Shown here piece by piece: positions 1 through 12,040 of a DNA stretch of 64,000 bases. The stretch comes from Odontocerum albicorne. Its lineage: Eukaryota; Arthropoda; Insecta; Trichoptera; Odontoceridae. The translations under genes were made by a program, and so were the position numbers. The DNA is taken from NCBI GenBank assembly GCA_949825065.1, contig OX463841.1, positions 21,930,078-21,994,077 on the forward strand, read 5' to 3'. The notes beneath the pieces are model-generated. The model saw nothing but the letters and a program-made list of their open reading frames with translations. It had not been told where the DNA came from and did no database searches. Numbering within the stretch: the first letter of the stretch is position 1; each line of letters opens with the position of its first letter.

Positions 1-539
1 ATATTCAACAGTTTTTTTATTTTTTTACAGTTCATATGTAGAATAAGTAAGATATTTGTGAACGTGATGTCTTTTAAAATACCACTAGGGATATTCAAAA
101 AAATTCAGTCGGAGTGGTTATGTCATTATTTTCTAGCTATTATTAATCATAAAGTGAGGATAGTTAGTGTTATGAAAACCGCAATATATTTTTTTACTCC
201 TCTTTAGGGCGTGTAGAAAAAATGGTAATGTTCAAACAAAATATTCATTTAAAACATGTTTCCAAAATAAATACTACAAGTCCAATTATTTGTTACATGA
301 ACCAAAGTACATTATGCATTGAATATAAGTTTTCATGTTCATATTATTGTATATGAACATTCATTGACTGAACATTTTTACGTAAAGCAACAAAATTAGT
401 ATTGTATAAACATGAGATCAGACTATGCCATATTTTTAGGAATGATTCAATTGTAATCTTACTAAATGGGTAACGTTGAATAGTTTACATGGGTCACAAT
501 AATTGTAGATCCTAACGACGTGTTCTATGTACGTAAAAT
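1..539. other. AT-rich 3' flank of sens, nothing recognised
   Basis: No coding sequence or clear repeat is visible. On the minus strand an AATAAA hexamer lies at 16-21 and could be a distal polyadenylation signal of the sens transcript, but an AT-rich background makes this weak. Confidence 0.4.
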
Positions 540-1215
540 TATTAGTTACTTTCGTAAAAGTATCTGAGGTGTGAGATCCATGTGTGAGATCACAACGTGT
601 CATTCTCGCAGAAATGAATCAGTGGAACTCTAACATAATGGATCCCGCTTAACTTCACAAATATACAGATATGCCAAAGTCGTATCCACTAGAATCAAGT
701 TAGCTGGTCAAGTTTTAATAAAGTTCATATTAAAATGCTTTACTCTTTGAAACAGAAAGGTGGAACTTCTTCAAAACAAAGCTGGTTCAACTGATGCTGA
801 TCGACGGTGTCCCAACTCGATACGAATCATAATGGTTTAATATACGAGTACAATTATTGCAGAATGAATATCCTATACACCAGTTTAACTTCGAATTACT
901 TAATGTGAGATCATAACACGTTAACTCAAAGGAATGGATCAGTGGAATTTCTACAAAATGGAACATACTGAACAGTTGATTAATCATAATTCTTATAAAG
1001 TTAAGCCATAGATACGTGCCAGAATAAATACAATCTATTGAATGGTTCAATTTGCATCATGACATACGGTTCATAAGTGAGATCATACACGCTGGAATGG
1101 ATCTGTGGGACTTCTCCAGAACGAAGTTCGCTGGTTTAACCGATGCTGGTCGACAGTGTCCCAAGTCGACGCAGGTCAGAGATGAGATCACAGCGCGTCG
1201 TGTACAAAGGGCTGG
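540..1215. repeat. Diverged tandem array beside the sens stop codon
   Basis: About four imperfect units of roughly 160-175 bp begin near 581, 740, 901 and 1075. Shared blocks are GTGAGATCA followed by AAC(A/G)(C/T)GT, GGAATGGATCAGTGGAA, and (in the units near 749 and 1108) GCTGGTT(C/T)AAC(T/C)GATGCTG then ATCGACGGTGTCCCAA or its variant. Units are strongly diverged and some have lost the middle block, so the array is old. It ends about 30 bp from the sens stop codon, so on the minus strand it would be transcribed as 3'UTR or lie just beyond it. Confidence 0.6.
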
Positions 1216-1244
1216 TGTGATTGTGGCGCAGGCGGGGCGCACCC

Positions 1245-1934
<690 letters not shown>

Positions 1935-2883
1935 CTAGGCTCGTCCAGAAAGTAAAGAACGATTGCGCACCACGCCCTGCGACAATCTTCCACCACCGCG
2001 ATCGTATGCGCGTCAGTTAGCTCCTTTCCTCGCTTCAGTGCGAGCCGAGTTTTGTTGCTGAACGGTTGTGCGTCTTTGTTCTGTAACCTTTCAAAATGGC
2101 TGCGCCCATCGAAAATCCCGCCAAATGTGAAGTGCGTAGTGTGATTCGTTTTCTGAATGCACAAAATGTTCGGCCTATCGAAATTTATAGGCAACTTTAA
2201 GCACAGTAAATGAATCTTTCCCACAAATTTCACGATCGCTCCTACATGAAATAGTGACAGAGCACCTTGGTTACAAAAAAATGTGTGCTCGGAAAAGAAA
2301 AACTGAATCTCAACACCAGAAAAGAGATGGCAACAGTTTTTTGGGACCGAAAGGGTTTGATCCACGTGGAGTTTATGCCAAGAAGACGCACAATAAACTC
2401 AGATGCATATTGTGAAACTCTTCAACGACTTAGACACGCCATCCAAAACAAGAGACTTGGAATGTTGTCGGGAAAGGTGGTTTTGATTCATGACAATGCG
2501 CGGCCTCATGGATCAGCACGAACACAGCGAGAACTTCAACGTCTTAAGTGGGCAATTTTTGACATCCTCCTTACAGCCCTGACTTGGCATCAAGTGATTT
2601 TCACTTATTCCCGAAACTAAATGATTTTTTGGGTGGAAAATAGTTCGCAAACGATGAAGACCTCAAACAAGAAGTGACATCCTGGCTCAAATCTTTGGCG
2701 GTAGAAGAGTATAACATCGGTATTGAAAAATGGTTCCACGTTACAATAAGTGTCTTAACAGCTATAAGGACTACATTGAAAAATAGAGTAAGGTACTGTG
2801 ACTTTGTAAATAAAGTTTTGTGTGATATCTTTAGTTTTTATTTAGTTATGCCAAAACGTTCTTTACTTTCTGGACGACCCACG
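1935..2883 (+). mobile_element. Mariner-type element, 949 bp, internally deleted
   Basis: Both ends carry the same TIR: left CTAGGCTCGTCCAGAAAG, right (reverse complement) CGTGGGTCGTCCAGAAAG, continuing into TAAAGAACG on both sides. TA target duplications flank it at 1933-1934 and 2884-2885. Full mariners of this size class are about 1.3 kb, so roughly 350 bp is missing from the transposase middle. The element at 52613 has related TIRs and a similar overall length, so both are decayed members of one clade. Confidence 0.9.
2096..2786 (+). pseudogene. Mariner transposase relic
   Basis: The N-terminal helix-turn-helix reads MAAPIENPAKCEVRSVIRFL before the frame breaks with stops near 2200. A block resembling the inter-domain region (HKFHDRSYMK, then KKCVLGK) is followed directly by the catalytic-domain block TRKEMATVFWD, so the stretch that should carry the first catalytic Asp (the GDE block) is deleted. 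The second Asp is present in IHDNARPH. A frameshift near 2555 moves the third Asp (SPDLASSD) to another frame, and another shift precedes the C-terminal DYIEK before the TAG at 2784-2786. It cannot make an active DD34D transposase. Confidence 0.85.
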
Positions 2884-4474
2884 TATTATTTAAAAAATAA
2901 TATACCTATTTTATGTATTTTTATTGTCGAATTTCCTGTAAATGTTCTAAGATATAAAAAATTTAAGAAAAAAATATTTAATTCTTGAGCCCCTACAAAT
3001 AAAATACTTAGTTCACTATACCGAAAGATTTCATCTGGGATATCTGAGGCACTTGATGAGTTCCTTAGTAGTTTTATGTTAGATAGTCTGTTAAAACGAG
3101 CTTTCTTGGCGAGATCTTCAGAGAGGACAACCGTCGATGGACTGAAATGCACCTGGCAAAGACAGCTGAAGAGGCTGACTGACTCCTGGAACTTTTCTGG
3201 ACAGAAGTACCGATGATAACGAAAAACAGAAGTTAATGAAAGACAGCCTTTTCAGCGTTAAGATTTCGTTCAGGACGTGGATAAAGAGGATTAAAAAATT
3301 AATGAAAACATTTGTTTCTCAAAGTATTCTTCTTGTCGCTGTAAATTTTTACATAAAAAAGGCAGCATTAAATTATGTACAAGTTGGTTTAAAAATTATC
3401 GGTATCTACGAAAATTAAAATAAAATGTTGTAATTGGATACGGAAGTCATCACTAGTCTCGCAGGGATGCAGATTATTCTACAAGACCTAACAATACGGA
3501 GGAGTTTTACAATATACGAATAAGTAACCTATTGAGATGCAGCCTTTTCGAGATACGGATTCTTGAGAATTTCTTATATGTTATACATTGTTACATAACA
3601 CGACTTAGGAATAGCTTTAAATGATTTTTTCAAGAATATCTAACAGATGTTTCTATATAATCGTACAACAAGGAAGGCCTGTTATACCCAAAATGGAATT
3701 TAAACTAGATGCTAGAAAAATAACTTATAGCAATCGTGGTAGGTCAAAATACTAAATATTGATGAAGCTTGAACCATTAGACTTATTAATTACTAATAAC
3801 AACTTAATTTGATGCAAATATTTTTCCAAAATGAATAATATGGAAATTCATATCTTGTCATATTTTTGAATAAGTTTAAGATATGTTCTAATCCAATTAA
3901 AAGAATGTAAAATTACGATAAATTATACTGATAAAAAACCTTAAATGATTTAATGATTTTAAGTTAGATAAAGAGAGGACGTATCGATCCCATCGCTTCA
4001 GATGTCAAAATAAAACGAAAAGTTACGAAAGTCCAATCTCAGCCAACTTCTTTTTATGAGTAATACATATAATAATCCTCACACCTTAACTTGACTTTTC
4101 TCTCTTTCCTTTAAACTTTTCTTCTTTTCTCTCTAACAAAGATCATAATGCTTCATCTCTTTCTTCTAGAGAATTCTGTCTTTGTCCATACAATCTGTAT
4201 AAGATGAGCGGTGGTGCCTCAGTATTCGGGTCTCGATTCTGCAATTCCCGATGGACAAATAAAATTTATGGCTGATTTGACATTTCTTAGCACCGACCTG
4301 GCACTGATATTAAACTCTGTACCGTGATAAGAATTCAGCGGATTTCACGGAAATACAAAACACTTGAGAAAAGATTTTTTTAACTAATTTATTGACTAAA
4401 CGGAATTAATATTTGTAGTATCAGCAAGTAAATAAATAATGAATAAATTGTAAACATATTTCACATCCTTCAAT
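2884..4474. other. Unannotated AT-rich stretch
   Basis: 2996-3235 is less AT-rich and looks unique, with the longest local frames below 90 codons and no recognised domain. 3960-4210 has pyrimidine-rich runs around TTTCTCTCTTTCC. No repeat or coding match was recognised. Confidence 0.35.
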
Positions 4475-4670
4475 TCCATTATATACAATAACATTTTATT
4501 ATTACGAAGTGGCAATCTCTTCCAACCAACCAGAAAGATGTTAAAGGGACCTTAAGTGAAAACCTGACATGTACTCTTTTTAAATAAATCGAATAACACT
4601 GTAAATTGAACTAGTAACCCTCGGGTTGGTAAGTAGGCGTCTTGACTAGCCCATGGAGGTTATCAATTTT
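4475..4670 (-). repeat. tRNA-headed SINE, family B
   Basis: Read on the minus strand it opens with CCTCCATGGGCTAGTCAAGA (A-box-like, near 4660), a weak B-box region, then the family body: AAAAAGAGTACATGTCAG, TTTTCACTTAAGGTCC, CTTTAACATC, TTTCTGGTTGGTTGGAAGAG and ATTGCCACTTCG. Family B in this window ends in a tail like GTACTGTATACAACGAAAG followed by TAATACAATACAATG. This copy has head, body and a decayed tail. Confidence 0.75.
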
Positions 4671-5604
4671 TATGCTGCATAACATATTAATTTTGGTTGT
4701 TTATTGTTATAATTTATAATACTTAATTACTTTTCCGCTGTACTTTTTCATGTTCTACACCACATTTCTGGTTATTTGGAAGAGATTACCTAAAAGCTAT
4801 AAACACATCAGGCGGGATTTTATTGCATGTTTAAGATCAAAATAATAAAAAAATTAGATCTTATGAGATAACCTTACTCAAATTTTCAATTGAAGTTTTA
4901 TTTAAGAATTAAATATAATATAACTTTTTTATAGTATCCACGCTGTAATTAGACGCGAGTACGGGGTATCCCATGACTGCCCTACATCACACCACGAGCC
5001 TCCAATCTGGACTATCGCTGTCAAATTGAAAATCTCAAGACTTACTGAGCGGACGATAGCTCAGGGACCTCTGCGCAAATGAGAGCCTTCTCTATAAAGT
5101 AAGAGCTTTCATCTAATAAATTAACAGTTATTTGAACTAGTTGGATTGAGGATTAGTTTAAAAAATACCTCTGTAATGTCAGTTGGTATTTTTTTTTCAT
5201 TAACTCAAATACGCAGAAAGCTTTTAATTTCACGTTTTTTTTTACTTTTTTTTAAATAGCTTTACACTATAGATTTTTTTATGATCCAACTTACTAAGAA
5301 ACGAAGAAAGATCGATTTGCAATAAAAGTGATGACTAGGCGAATTTAAAGATATCAAACAGTTATTATTAAGCCGGCCATGGCTTACTATATAATACATG
5401 GTAATATCAGATATTCTTTGCAGAACACGCATTTATACTGCTTAATACATAAATATTATATCATATGGTTAAAAAAATCTGTGTTATTAAAACATTTAAA
5501 ACAAACTAACAATTTGGAACACATTTATTCATATTTACTAACTATGGAAAATATGGAAATATTTTTCATTTAAATAAAATTATCAATTCGTAAGAAAAAG
5601 TTTA
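4671..5604. other. AT-rich gap
   Basis: 4960-5090 is a less AT-rich unique patch; the rest is A/T runs. Nothing coding was recognised. Confidence 0.3.
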
Positions 5605-5882
5605 GAGGTATCATTTTTGACTTCCACTCGAGGGGTTTGAGTTCGAATCTCGATAGTTTAAAAAAAAGGATGCCAGTCTGGTAAAAGAATTCGTCTGGTA
5701 ACAATACCCGCACGTGCCGAACGGTACTATAGTGTTGCCAACACGTTCAATGACGAACCGTGAGTTCTAAAGCTCGAAGGCTCGTTTACTGGGGTCGAAG
5801 ACAATATTGTCCCCTAGTTACGCTCTTCAATGTGTCCAAAACATTAATTCGGATATGTCGAAGTGTGCCATTTGAAAAAAAA
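5605..5882 (+). repeat. tRNA-headed SINE, family A, copy 1
   Basis: A B-box-like GAGTTCGAATCTC at 5639-5651 is followed by an A-rich segment and the family A body: CCAGTCTGGTAAAA, CGTCTGGTAACAATACCCG, GTGTTGCCAACACG, CCGTGAGTTCTAAAGCTCG, ACAATATTGTCCCCTAGTTA, then a 3' block TTCGGATATGTCGAAGTGTG. Other copies lie at 20325, 32610 and (minus) 35455. The length is about 280 bp. Confidence 0.75.
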
Positions 5883-6769
5883 AACTGGCGTCTTTAAATA
5901 CTCATATTTTTATAATATAAGCAAAAGGAGTGCTATATAAAAAAATAATAAATAATATTTAACAAAATTTTATTTTACATTTGATACAGGTTTATCTCAA
6001 TTACATAAATTAAAATGCATAGTGTAAGGAAGCATTTAATTATAATAGATAAAAGTTTAAAATTATAAACAATAGGAACAATCACATAGGTACTCCTTCA
6101 TATAGGTATAGGATTTTACGGCTATTATTCAAGAAGAAGAATCATTACTCATTATTCTATGTGAAGTGGCTCTGTTATGCCTACAACGTTTATTAATGAG
6201 TTCGATTCTCAATTTATCCACTAGTATATGGAAGATATTAATATCGGAAAACTCAACCGTGTGCGAGTGGTGATTTAACGCTTAATATAATAATATGTGA
6301 ATATATACGTCACTAAAAAAAATCTAAATTCACGATGGCATAAATTATTTCCAGTTATATTAAACTAAAAAAAATCGTTCAACAAGAGGTTCACTATCAC
6401 ATGGAAATGAAATACTGTAATTTAAATAAAGTTGGTATAAAAGAAAAACATTATATTTTTATAAAACAAGACTAAGTAGTAAAATAATAACATGTTAATA
6501 GTAGTCTTAAGTCTCCAAAGTAAGAGTTGTAAAAATCCACAGTGAATTGAGAAAAGGTTGCTCAATTGCTAGGGAGGAAAATGAGAGGTCAGGAATGCTA
6601 GGATTCACCGCACTGATTTATACGCCAGGGTCTGACCCTGATTCTAAAAAGGAAAATCAATATCGCTTATATTTCGCAGCTTATGTTTTTTAATATTATA
6701 TCTTTATATTGGAGTGGTGGGTTGAATTTGATGTCTGGTTTTGTTTACGTGTTACATATTTCATTTTAA
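5883..6769. other. AT-rich gap
   Basis: No recognised gene or repeat. The strand composition stays around 70% A+T or higher throughout. Confidence 0.3.
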
Positions 6770-6897
6770 GTTCATTGTATTGTATTACATTTTCGTTGTT
6801 TACAGTACAACCTGGTGGACTTATTGCCACGTGGCAATCTCTTACAACCATCTTATTGGTACCATTACTTTGTTGTTTAACGATCTTGCTTTGCACT
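6770..6897 (-). repeat. SINE family B, 3' part only
   Basis: On the minus strand it reads GTGGCAATAAGTCCACCAGG, then GTTGTACTGTAAACAACGAA and the TAATACAATACAATG tail at the low-coordinate end. The tRNA-like head and most of the body are missing on the 3897-side (higher coordinates), where sequence after 6880 no longer matches. Confidence 0.65.
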
Positions 6898-7709
6898 TAG
6901 GTGTTCAGAGTACGATTATTCCAGATTCACTTTATGGCCGGTTTTACTTTAGACCTTTTTGTGGCATATTTTTTTTGTATTTTATTTTGTGTTTTTTCAA
7001 TAATTGTCTTTTGAATTGTTTTTTTTTTGTTTTACAAACAGCTACAGCGTGAATGAACAAATAAAATATAGTATATGAAATACATGCAATCAACAATTTT
7101 TTTGAGGATATAATTTAATTGGTGTAAAATAATAAACCAATTTTTGCATCCAGCGAATCATCGATCTGACCTGTTGATAAATGTTTGGATGAAATCAAAA
7201 TGTATGCCATAAATGAATGTACAATGTTGGCTTTGTGCAATCATTGGCAAAAATAAAACGTACTCCGAATGACCGAGATGGCCAGAAAGTATCTTGTTTA
7301 TGTCTAGCAATTTAATATGTCCGCTATAAATTATGAAAAAGATGTTTATAATCTATAAAAGAGGGTCTCGGAATGCTCTTCCATAATCAGGGGGGCGGAA
7401 ACTTGCCCAAAAATTCAATATTTTCATGATATGTTGTTTCTCAAGAATTACTTAGAATACTTGTTTTTTGTTGTCAAAAAAGTTTTTTAGGCACTGCCCT
7501 AAAGCACTAAATTTGACGCATATGTTAAAAAAAGACCAAACACACACTTTACCTTTTATGAGATAATTGGGTAAACATTACATCGCTTTTTCAGATAAAA
7601 ATTTCAAGGTGGACTTGAAATGTATTACACCGGACCGGAAATGTATTACACCATTTTCGGTAGATTTTTTTTGTGAAAATATAAGGATGTTAAGTTAACT
7701 GCAAATTGT
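6898..7709. other. AT-rich gap with a short direct repeat
   Basis: GAAATGTATTACACC occurs twice, near 7617 and 7639, separated by a few bases. The remainder shows no recognised feature. Confidence 0.35.
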
Positions 7710-7852
7710 AAGAAATATACTAATTTTTCAACCAAGCAGAAGGATGTTAAAGAGCTCAACGGTATATCATAATAGGAACCCACGAGAATTGAACTCAGGG
7801 CTGGGAGACAGGCGACTTAAAAAAATGGTTACGGAGGTTGATAATTGATTCA
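7710..7852 (-). repeat. SINE family B, head and part of body
   Basis: Minus-strand order: CCTCCGTAACCATTTTT (A-box region, degraded), CGCCTGTCTCCCAGCCC, B-box GAGTTCAATTCTCG, then a shortened body with CTCTTTAACATCCTTCTG. The 3' half is missing. Confidence 0.65.
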
Positions 7853-8424
7853 CCAAAAAATGTTAACGAGCCTCTGATCACATCGCGATTGGAAATTGAC
7901 AACATTACAATGCATATTTGTCTAGTTATTTGTTGACGATAATTTTTGTTACTGAGCTTACTAAATTAAATATAGGTACAATATAGTATACTCGTAGAAC
8001 GAGGTTCGTGGTTGCATTGGAAAACATACGAGTACCTATAGTATATTTAGTGTTAGTACAAATAATCATTCGTGTATTTTATTTTTATTTGTTTATTTTC
8101 AATTTTAATTTGAAGATTTTTCTTACGCTCTGATTTTAATTTATAATTTTTGTTCTGATTTGAAATATTTTTTTTCTGTGTCAGCGTGACCTGAAAACTG
8201 TATAACCTCTCAACCAGCAATTGGTACAAGATGGGAAACTCCGTATTTGTTGACTGGAAGTGATTGCCATAAGGCTATAAAATGGCCGATTCTACTTTAC
8301 AGCAAGTGTTAAATAAACAAACAAAAATATTTCATGTTTATGACCAGTTATTGTTTACCATTTTCAGTTTTCCACTTGAATATGTATCTAACTCGCAGGA
8401 CACAATGGGTTTCTGGAGGCAATA
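7853..8424. other. AT-rich gap with an imperfect inverted repeat
   Basis: ATAGTATACTCGTA near 7983 and TACGAGTACCTATAGTATA near 8028 form an imperfect inverted repeat. No coding signal was recognised. Confidence 0.3.
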
Positions 8425-8595
8425 CGCTAGGGGGGTGGGGGGGGAAGAAGCAATTTATTTCTGTCGTGCCATTGGTGCACTGATTTGGTGCCCGCCCCTC
8501 CCGCGGGGTGCACCAAGCGGCCAGTCGCCATGGCAACCGGCTCTCCCGCCCCCGCCAACCCCCATCCCCGATCCCGGGGCATGAGGTAATGAGAG
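8425..8595. other. GC-rich unique tract
   Basis: It contains a G-run, many C-runs (CCCGCCCCTCCCGCGGGG) and several CpG, in sharp contrast to its flanks. Open frames on both strands here are proline- or glycine-rich and look like by-products of composition. It may be regulatory or simply GC-rich unique DNA. Confidence 0.35.
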
Positions 8596-8624
8596 GGCAC
8601 GTCAAGTGGCCGATAAGGGTAACC

Positions 8625-8822
8625 ACAATTTCTAATATTATTTCCCCAATCGTTGATAATACACCTGTCTTCCAATTGGGGGATACGAGTTCGATTCTAG
8701 CTGGAACTCAATTTATTTTAAAATTACTCCAGTATGGTTTTCATTTAGGGTTTCTTTGACATCTTTCTGGTATGTTGAAAGATATTGTGCCACATGGCAA
8801 TACACCCGTTAGGGACTCGTAT
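8625..8822 (+). repeat. SINE family B, plus-strand copy
   Basis: A head region (ACACCTGTCTTCCAATTGGG) and B-box GAGTTCGATTCTAG are followed by the body: TTTTCATTTAGGGTTTCTTT, GACATCTTTCTGGTATGTTG, AAAGATATTGTGCCACATGG and CAATACACCCGTTAGG. Confidence 0.75.
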
Positions 8823-8823
8823 C

Positions 8824-8917
8824 TATACACATAAATATAATACAATACTATAAACAGGTACCTCCGTATGTATACACATAAATATAATACAATACTATAA
8901 ACAGATACCTCCGTATG
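8824..8917 (+). repeat. 47-bp tandem duplication at a SINE tail
   Basis: Two near-identical copies start at 8824 and 8871 (TATACACATAAATATAATAC ... ACCTCCGTATG). They differ by about one base (AGGTACC against AGATACC). The unit sits where the SINE tail would be and contains the tail-like AATACAATACTATAAACAG. Confidence 0.85.
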
Positions 8918-9864
8918 ATTTTTTTTGTATCTCATAAAATTTAATGCAATTAAATCCTGGGATACATAAGTTGTGGAACGAAATATAAACTAACTTAAGG
9001 TTAGAAATACTTCAGAGAAATCTATTAAACAAAAGTCTGCAGCAGATAACACTTATTGATCATCTTAAAGATTTGATAGTCACGGCATCGGATTGTTAAG
9101 TTTGATTTATTATGAATGTGCTTGCTGAATTGCAATAGCTTGCACACAATAAATCAAGTATTTTCATTCAAATAATCATCTTTGCATGCCGATCAATATC
9201 ATTATTTTATTTGAAATTTGAATGAACTGCAAAAGGCGTTATCTTTTTAGATGTCACTTAATTTTATTGTTTCTAGTATTTTCTAGTTGAATACCATTCT
9301 TTCAATATCTGAAGCTACACAGCAATTCAAAAAATTTGATTTGTATTGACATTTTAGACGATATTTATATTTTAAGGACATACATACAGGTCTTACATCT
9401 TATTGTTATGTATTCTAATTATTTAAGTTCTTCCGTTAGGTACCACACTAAAATATTGTAATAATTATTGATGACTTAAACGTTCAGCTGAATGAACATT
9501 AAAAATGTTGTTCTCAAATTTAAGTATAATAAGAAGAAAAAAATCGTCATCTAAAAGCTTTCGTAAAATTACTTTTTGACCATCAATCAACCAAAATATT
9601 GGCACCGTTTTCTAATTACAAATATTCCGTTTAGTAAATACGAGTATAATGCGGTCCGTCACCCTTTAATGATTTGTGTGGGTGTGTGACCCCTGTCCAT
9701 GCCACAAGCAACCTCAGTACCACAAAGTAGATGTGTACCACCTACTCTGTCTACTCCGTATGTACTAGTTCTCCTATTATGCTCAGTACATGAAATACAC
9801 CAGGCAGAATTTGGTTCTGACCAGGGTCGCACCGAGAACTATACCACCCGTAAATATATCATTT
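8918..9864. other. AT-rich gap
   Basis: 9650-9850 is less AT-rich (GTGTGTGACCCCTGTCCATG and following), with no recognised homology. Nothing else was seen. Confidence 0.3.
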
Positions 9865-10065
9865 TATAACACTTTCGTTGTATACATTACTATCTGACGG
9901 ATTTCATGTCATGTGACAATCTATATCAATCAACCAGAAATATTTTAAAGAGGCCTTAAGTGAAAACCATACTAGAACCCTTTTTAATAAAACGGTTTAC
10001 CAACAGGAATCGAACCCGTAATTCTTGGGATGAAAGATTTTTCTGGTTTGTGGAGATCGTACAAG
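9865..10065 (-). repeat. SINE family B, nearly full length
   Basis: Minus strand: degraded head near 10050, B-box GGGTTCGATTCCTGTTGG, AAAAGGGTTCTAGTATGG, TTTTCACTTAAGGCCTCTTT, AAATATTTCTGGTTGATTG, and the tail TGTATACAACGAAAGTG. Confidence 0.75.
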
Positions 10066-10099
10066 ATCTAATAAATATAAAATTATTTTTTAGTTAAAT

Positions 10100-10290
10100 T
10101 TCTATTGTTTTGTATTACACTTATGTTGTATATAGTACAACTTATTGTTCTTATTACCACGCGGTAATTTCTTCAAATAAAAAAATAAATCAGATTGGAA
10201 AACTTTGTTGGGTTATATTGGTACCTATATGAACCCAAAACCTCCGGTTTAAAAGATTCTTAATCTGCTAACAAGGTCACGGATATAATT
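10100..10290 (-). repeat. SINE family B, decayed copy
   Basis: Minus strand: head ATCCGTGACCTTGTTAGCAG, weak B-box, then an eroded body, CCGCGTGGTAATAAGAACAA and the tail TACTATATACAACATAAGTG with TAATACAAAACAATAG. It lies about 40 bp from the previous copy in the same orientation. Confidence 0.65.
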
Positions 10291-11779
10291 AATTTGAATA
10301 TATTTTCATAAATTAAAAAAAAGCGATGTTAATGAATTTATGACAAATATTGTACACAAAAATGTAACATATTTAAATTTTATGAATTTATTTTATATAC
10401 GTATGAAGTTCTTACACTTCAAAACACATGAACATCTCTTTTGAGTAAAGTTAAGAATATAAAGAATCATGACATACACATCTCAGAACTAGAATAAACT
10501 ATTCAGATGTGTTTTATATAAATAAATGCTTTCTGGTTTCTCATAATTTTCACTATTAAATTTTTTTTAATAGCTATTAGTGCTTAAGCAATTTTTAAAG
10601 AGCTTATAGATTTAATTGATAAAATATGAATTATCAGAAGAAATATTCTTTGATATGGATGAAAGATGAAAAGTATTCTTAAACAATCGTCAAACTCAAT
10701 TGTATTTATTGTTAATATTCCTCGGTTATTGTTAATATTCCTTGGTTATTGTTAAAAATGTACAAATCATCCCAAAATGGGGGAAAAAATACTAAACGAA
10801 TAAAAAAGTAAAAGCCTTTTTACTGTTCACGTTTTTTTGGCGACCCCGTGGATATCTATCAAATCTCATTTGTATTGGAGAGACCCTGGTCTCGGATAGT
10901 ACTAGCAATTCCCTTCCGAATAGAAATCAAAGTGCCGCGCCGCTCCGGGCCTCGACCCCCAGCGGCCATTGCTGTGGTAAGCAAATTCTCTCAGATCGAT
11001 AACAAAGACCACCACTCTTCTGGACGACTTGGGGAAGATAAAGTGTTTATAAAATATAATAAGAATATATTTAGTTCTTGATTCCTGAAAATGAGCTTTT
11101 TTCTAGTTTCGGAAATAAAAAAACATAAGTTAAAACGTAATTTTCTCTTCAAAATAACTGATTCAAAAATAACTAAAGCATTTAAGATAAAAAACACCAA
11201 TTTAAGATATAACATATGATGACCCCCGTGAAAATGGTTTGCTCTAAAATTTTATTCAAATAATTTTTATTGCACATTCAGCTCCAAGAAAACTTGAAAA
11301 TAATTAATATTTCATTATAAATAGGATACTTTCAACCGAAATACTACAAATTTCCTTAAAATACATATTTGAAATATATAATATCCGCATAAATTGGGCC
11401 AATGAACTATATTAAATTAAGTTTTATTGGCTTCAATTATGTTATTTGATTAAAAACATGAACAACCCACAAGTCAAAGAATAATTAATTCCACTGACTT
11501 TCAGTTTGATTTATGAAACATTTATTTATCTGTCAGCATTAACATTCTCTAGAGACCAACATTTTCAATTAACTGACTGGTTGCTTAGCGTTAAAATTTA
11601 TTTGTAATATCTGATAATAGGCGGAAAATAATTGTTCGAAAAGTTAAAAAAAAGTGCTTGTTCGTAATGCCGTACAAAGCACGAGCCATGGAATCTAAGT
11701 TTTTAGTGAAAACGAGGTATTGCTGTTTTCGAAACCACCGTAATTTACATTTTGAAGTATGTTAAGATGACCACAACAG
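10291..11779. other. AT-rich gap with one GC-rich patch and a 21-bp direct repeat
   Basis: TTATTGTTAATATTCCTCGG and its variant with TTGG repeat near 10704-10745. 10840-11010 is a unique less AT-rich patch with a GAGACC-CT-GGTCTC inverted repeat. No gene was recognised. Confidence 0.35.
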
Positions 11780-12040
11780 TATTTGTAGACCTGCTTCAAT
11801 GTATGGAAAAGAAACGTGGATGTTGAAAAATAATGAAAGGAGCTGAATAAATGTCGTAGAAATGCGTGCTCTGGGAGGAATACATTAGGTGACAATGTAT
11901 GACGGAATTGAAATAATTGAGTGAGAAGGTGTATGGATGTAGATGAGGTTAAATATGTGTGCCCCAATCAGAAAGTCTAACATTATGTAATCTCTACCTA
12001 CCCTAACAGGGAAACGATGTGATGGTATGTATAAACGGTA
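11780..12040 (+). pseudogene. RTE-like LINE, C-terminal reverse transcriptase relic and 3' tail
   Basis: The conceptual frame contains YGKETWMLKNNERS, a stop, then INVVEMRALGGI, matching the YGSETW...EMRALRR region downstream of the polymerase core in RTE-type LINEs. It ends in the 3' signature GTGATGGTATGTATA. Much of the usual C-terminus between 11890 and 11950 is deleted. The fragment is 5'-truncated, as is normal for target-primed insertions. Confidence 0.7.

Noticed and set aside
8282..8759. Overlapping frames on both strands around the GC-rich tract at 8.4 kb
   Set aside because: Content follows composition (Pro and Gly runs) and no domain is recognisable.
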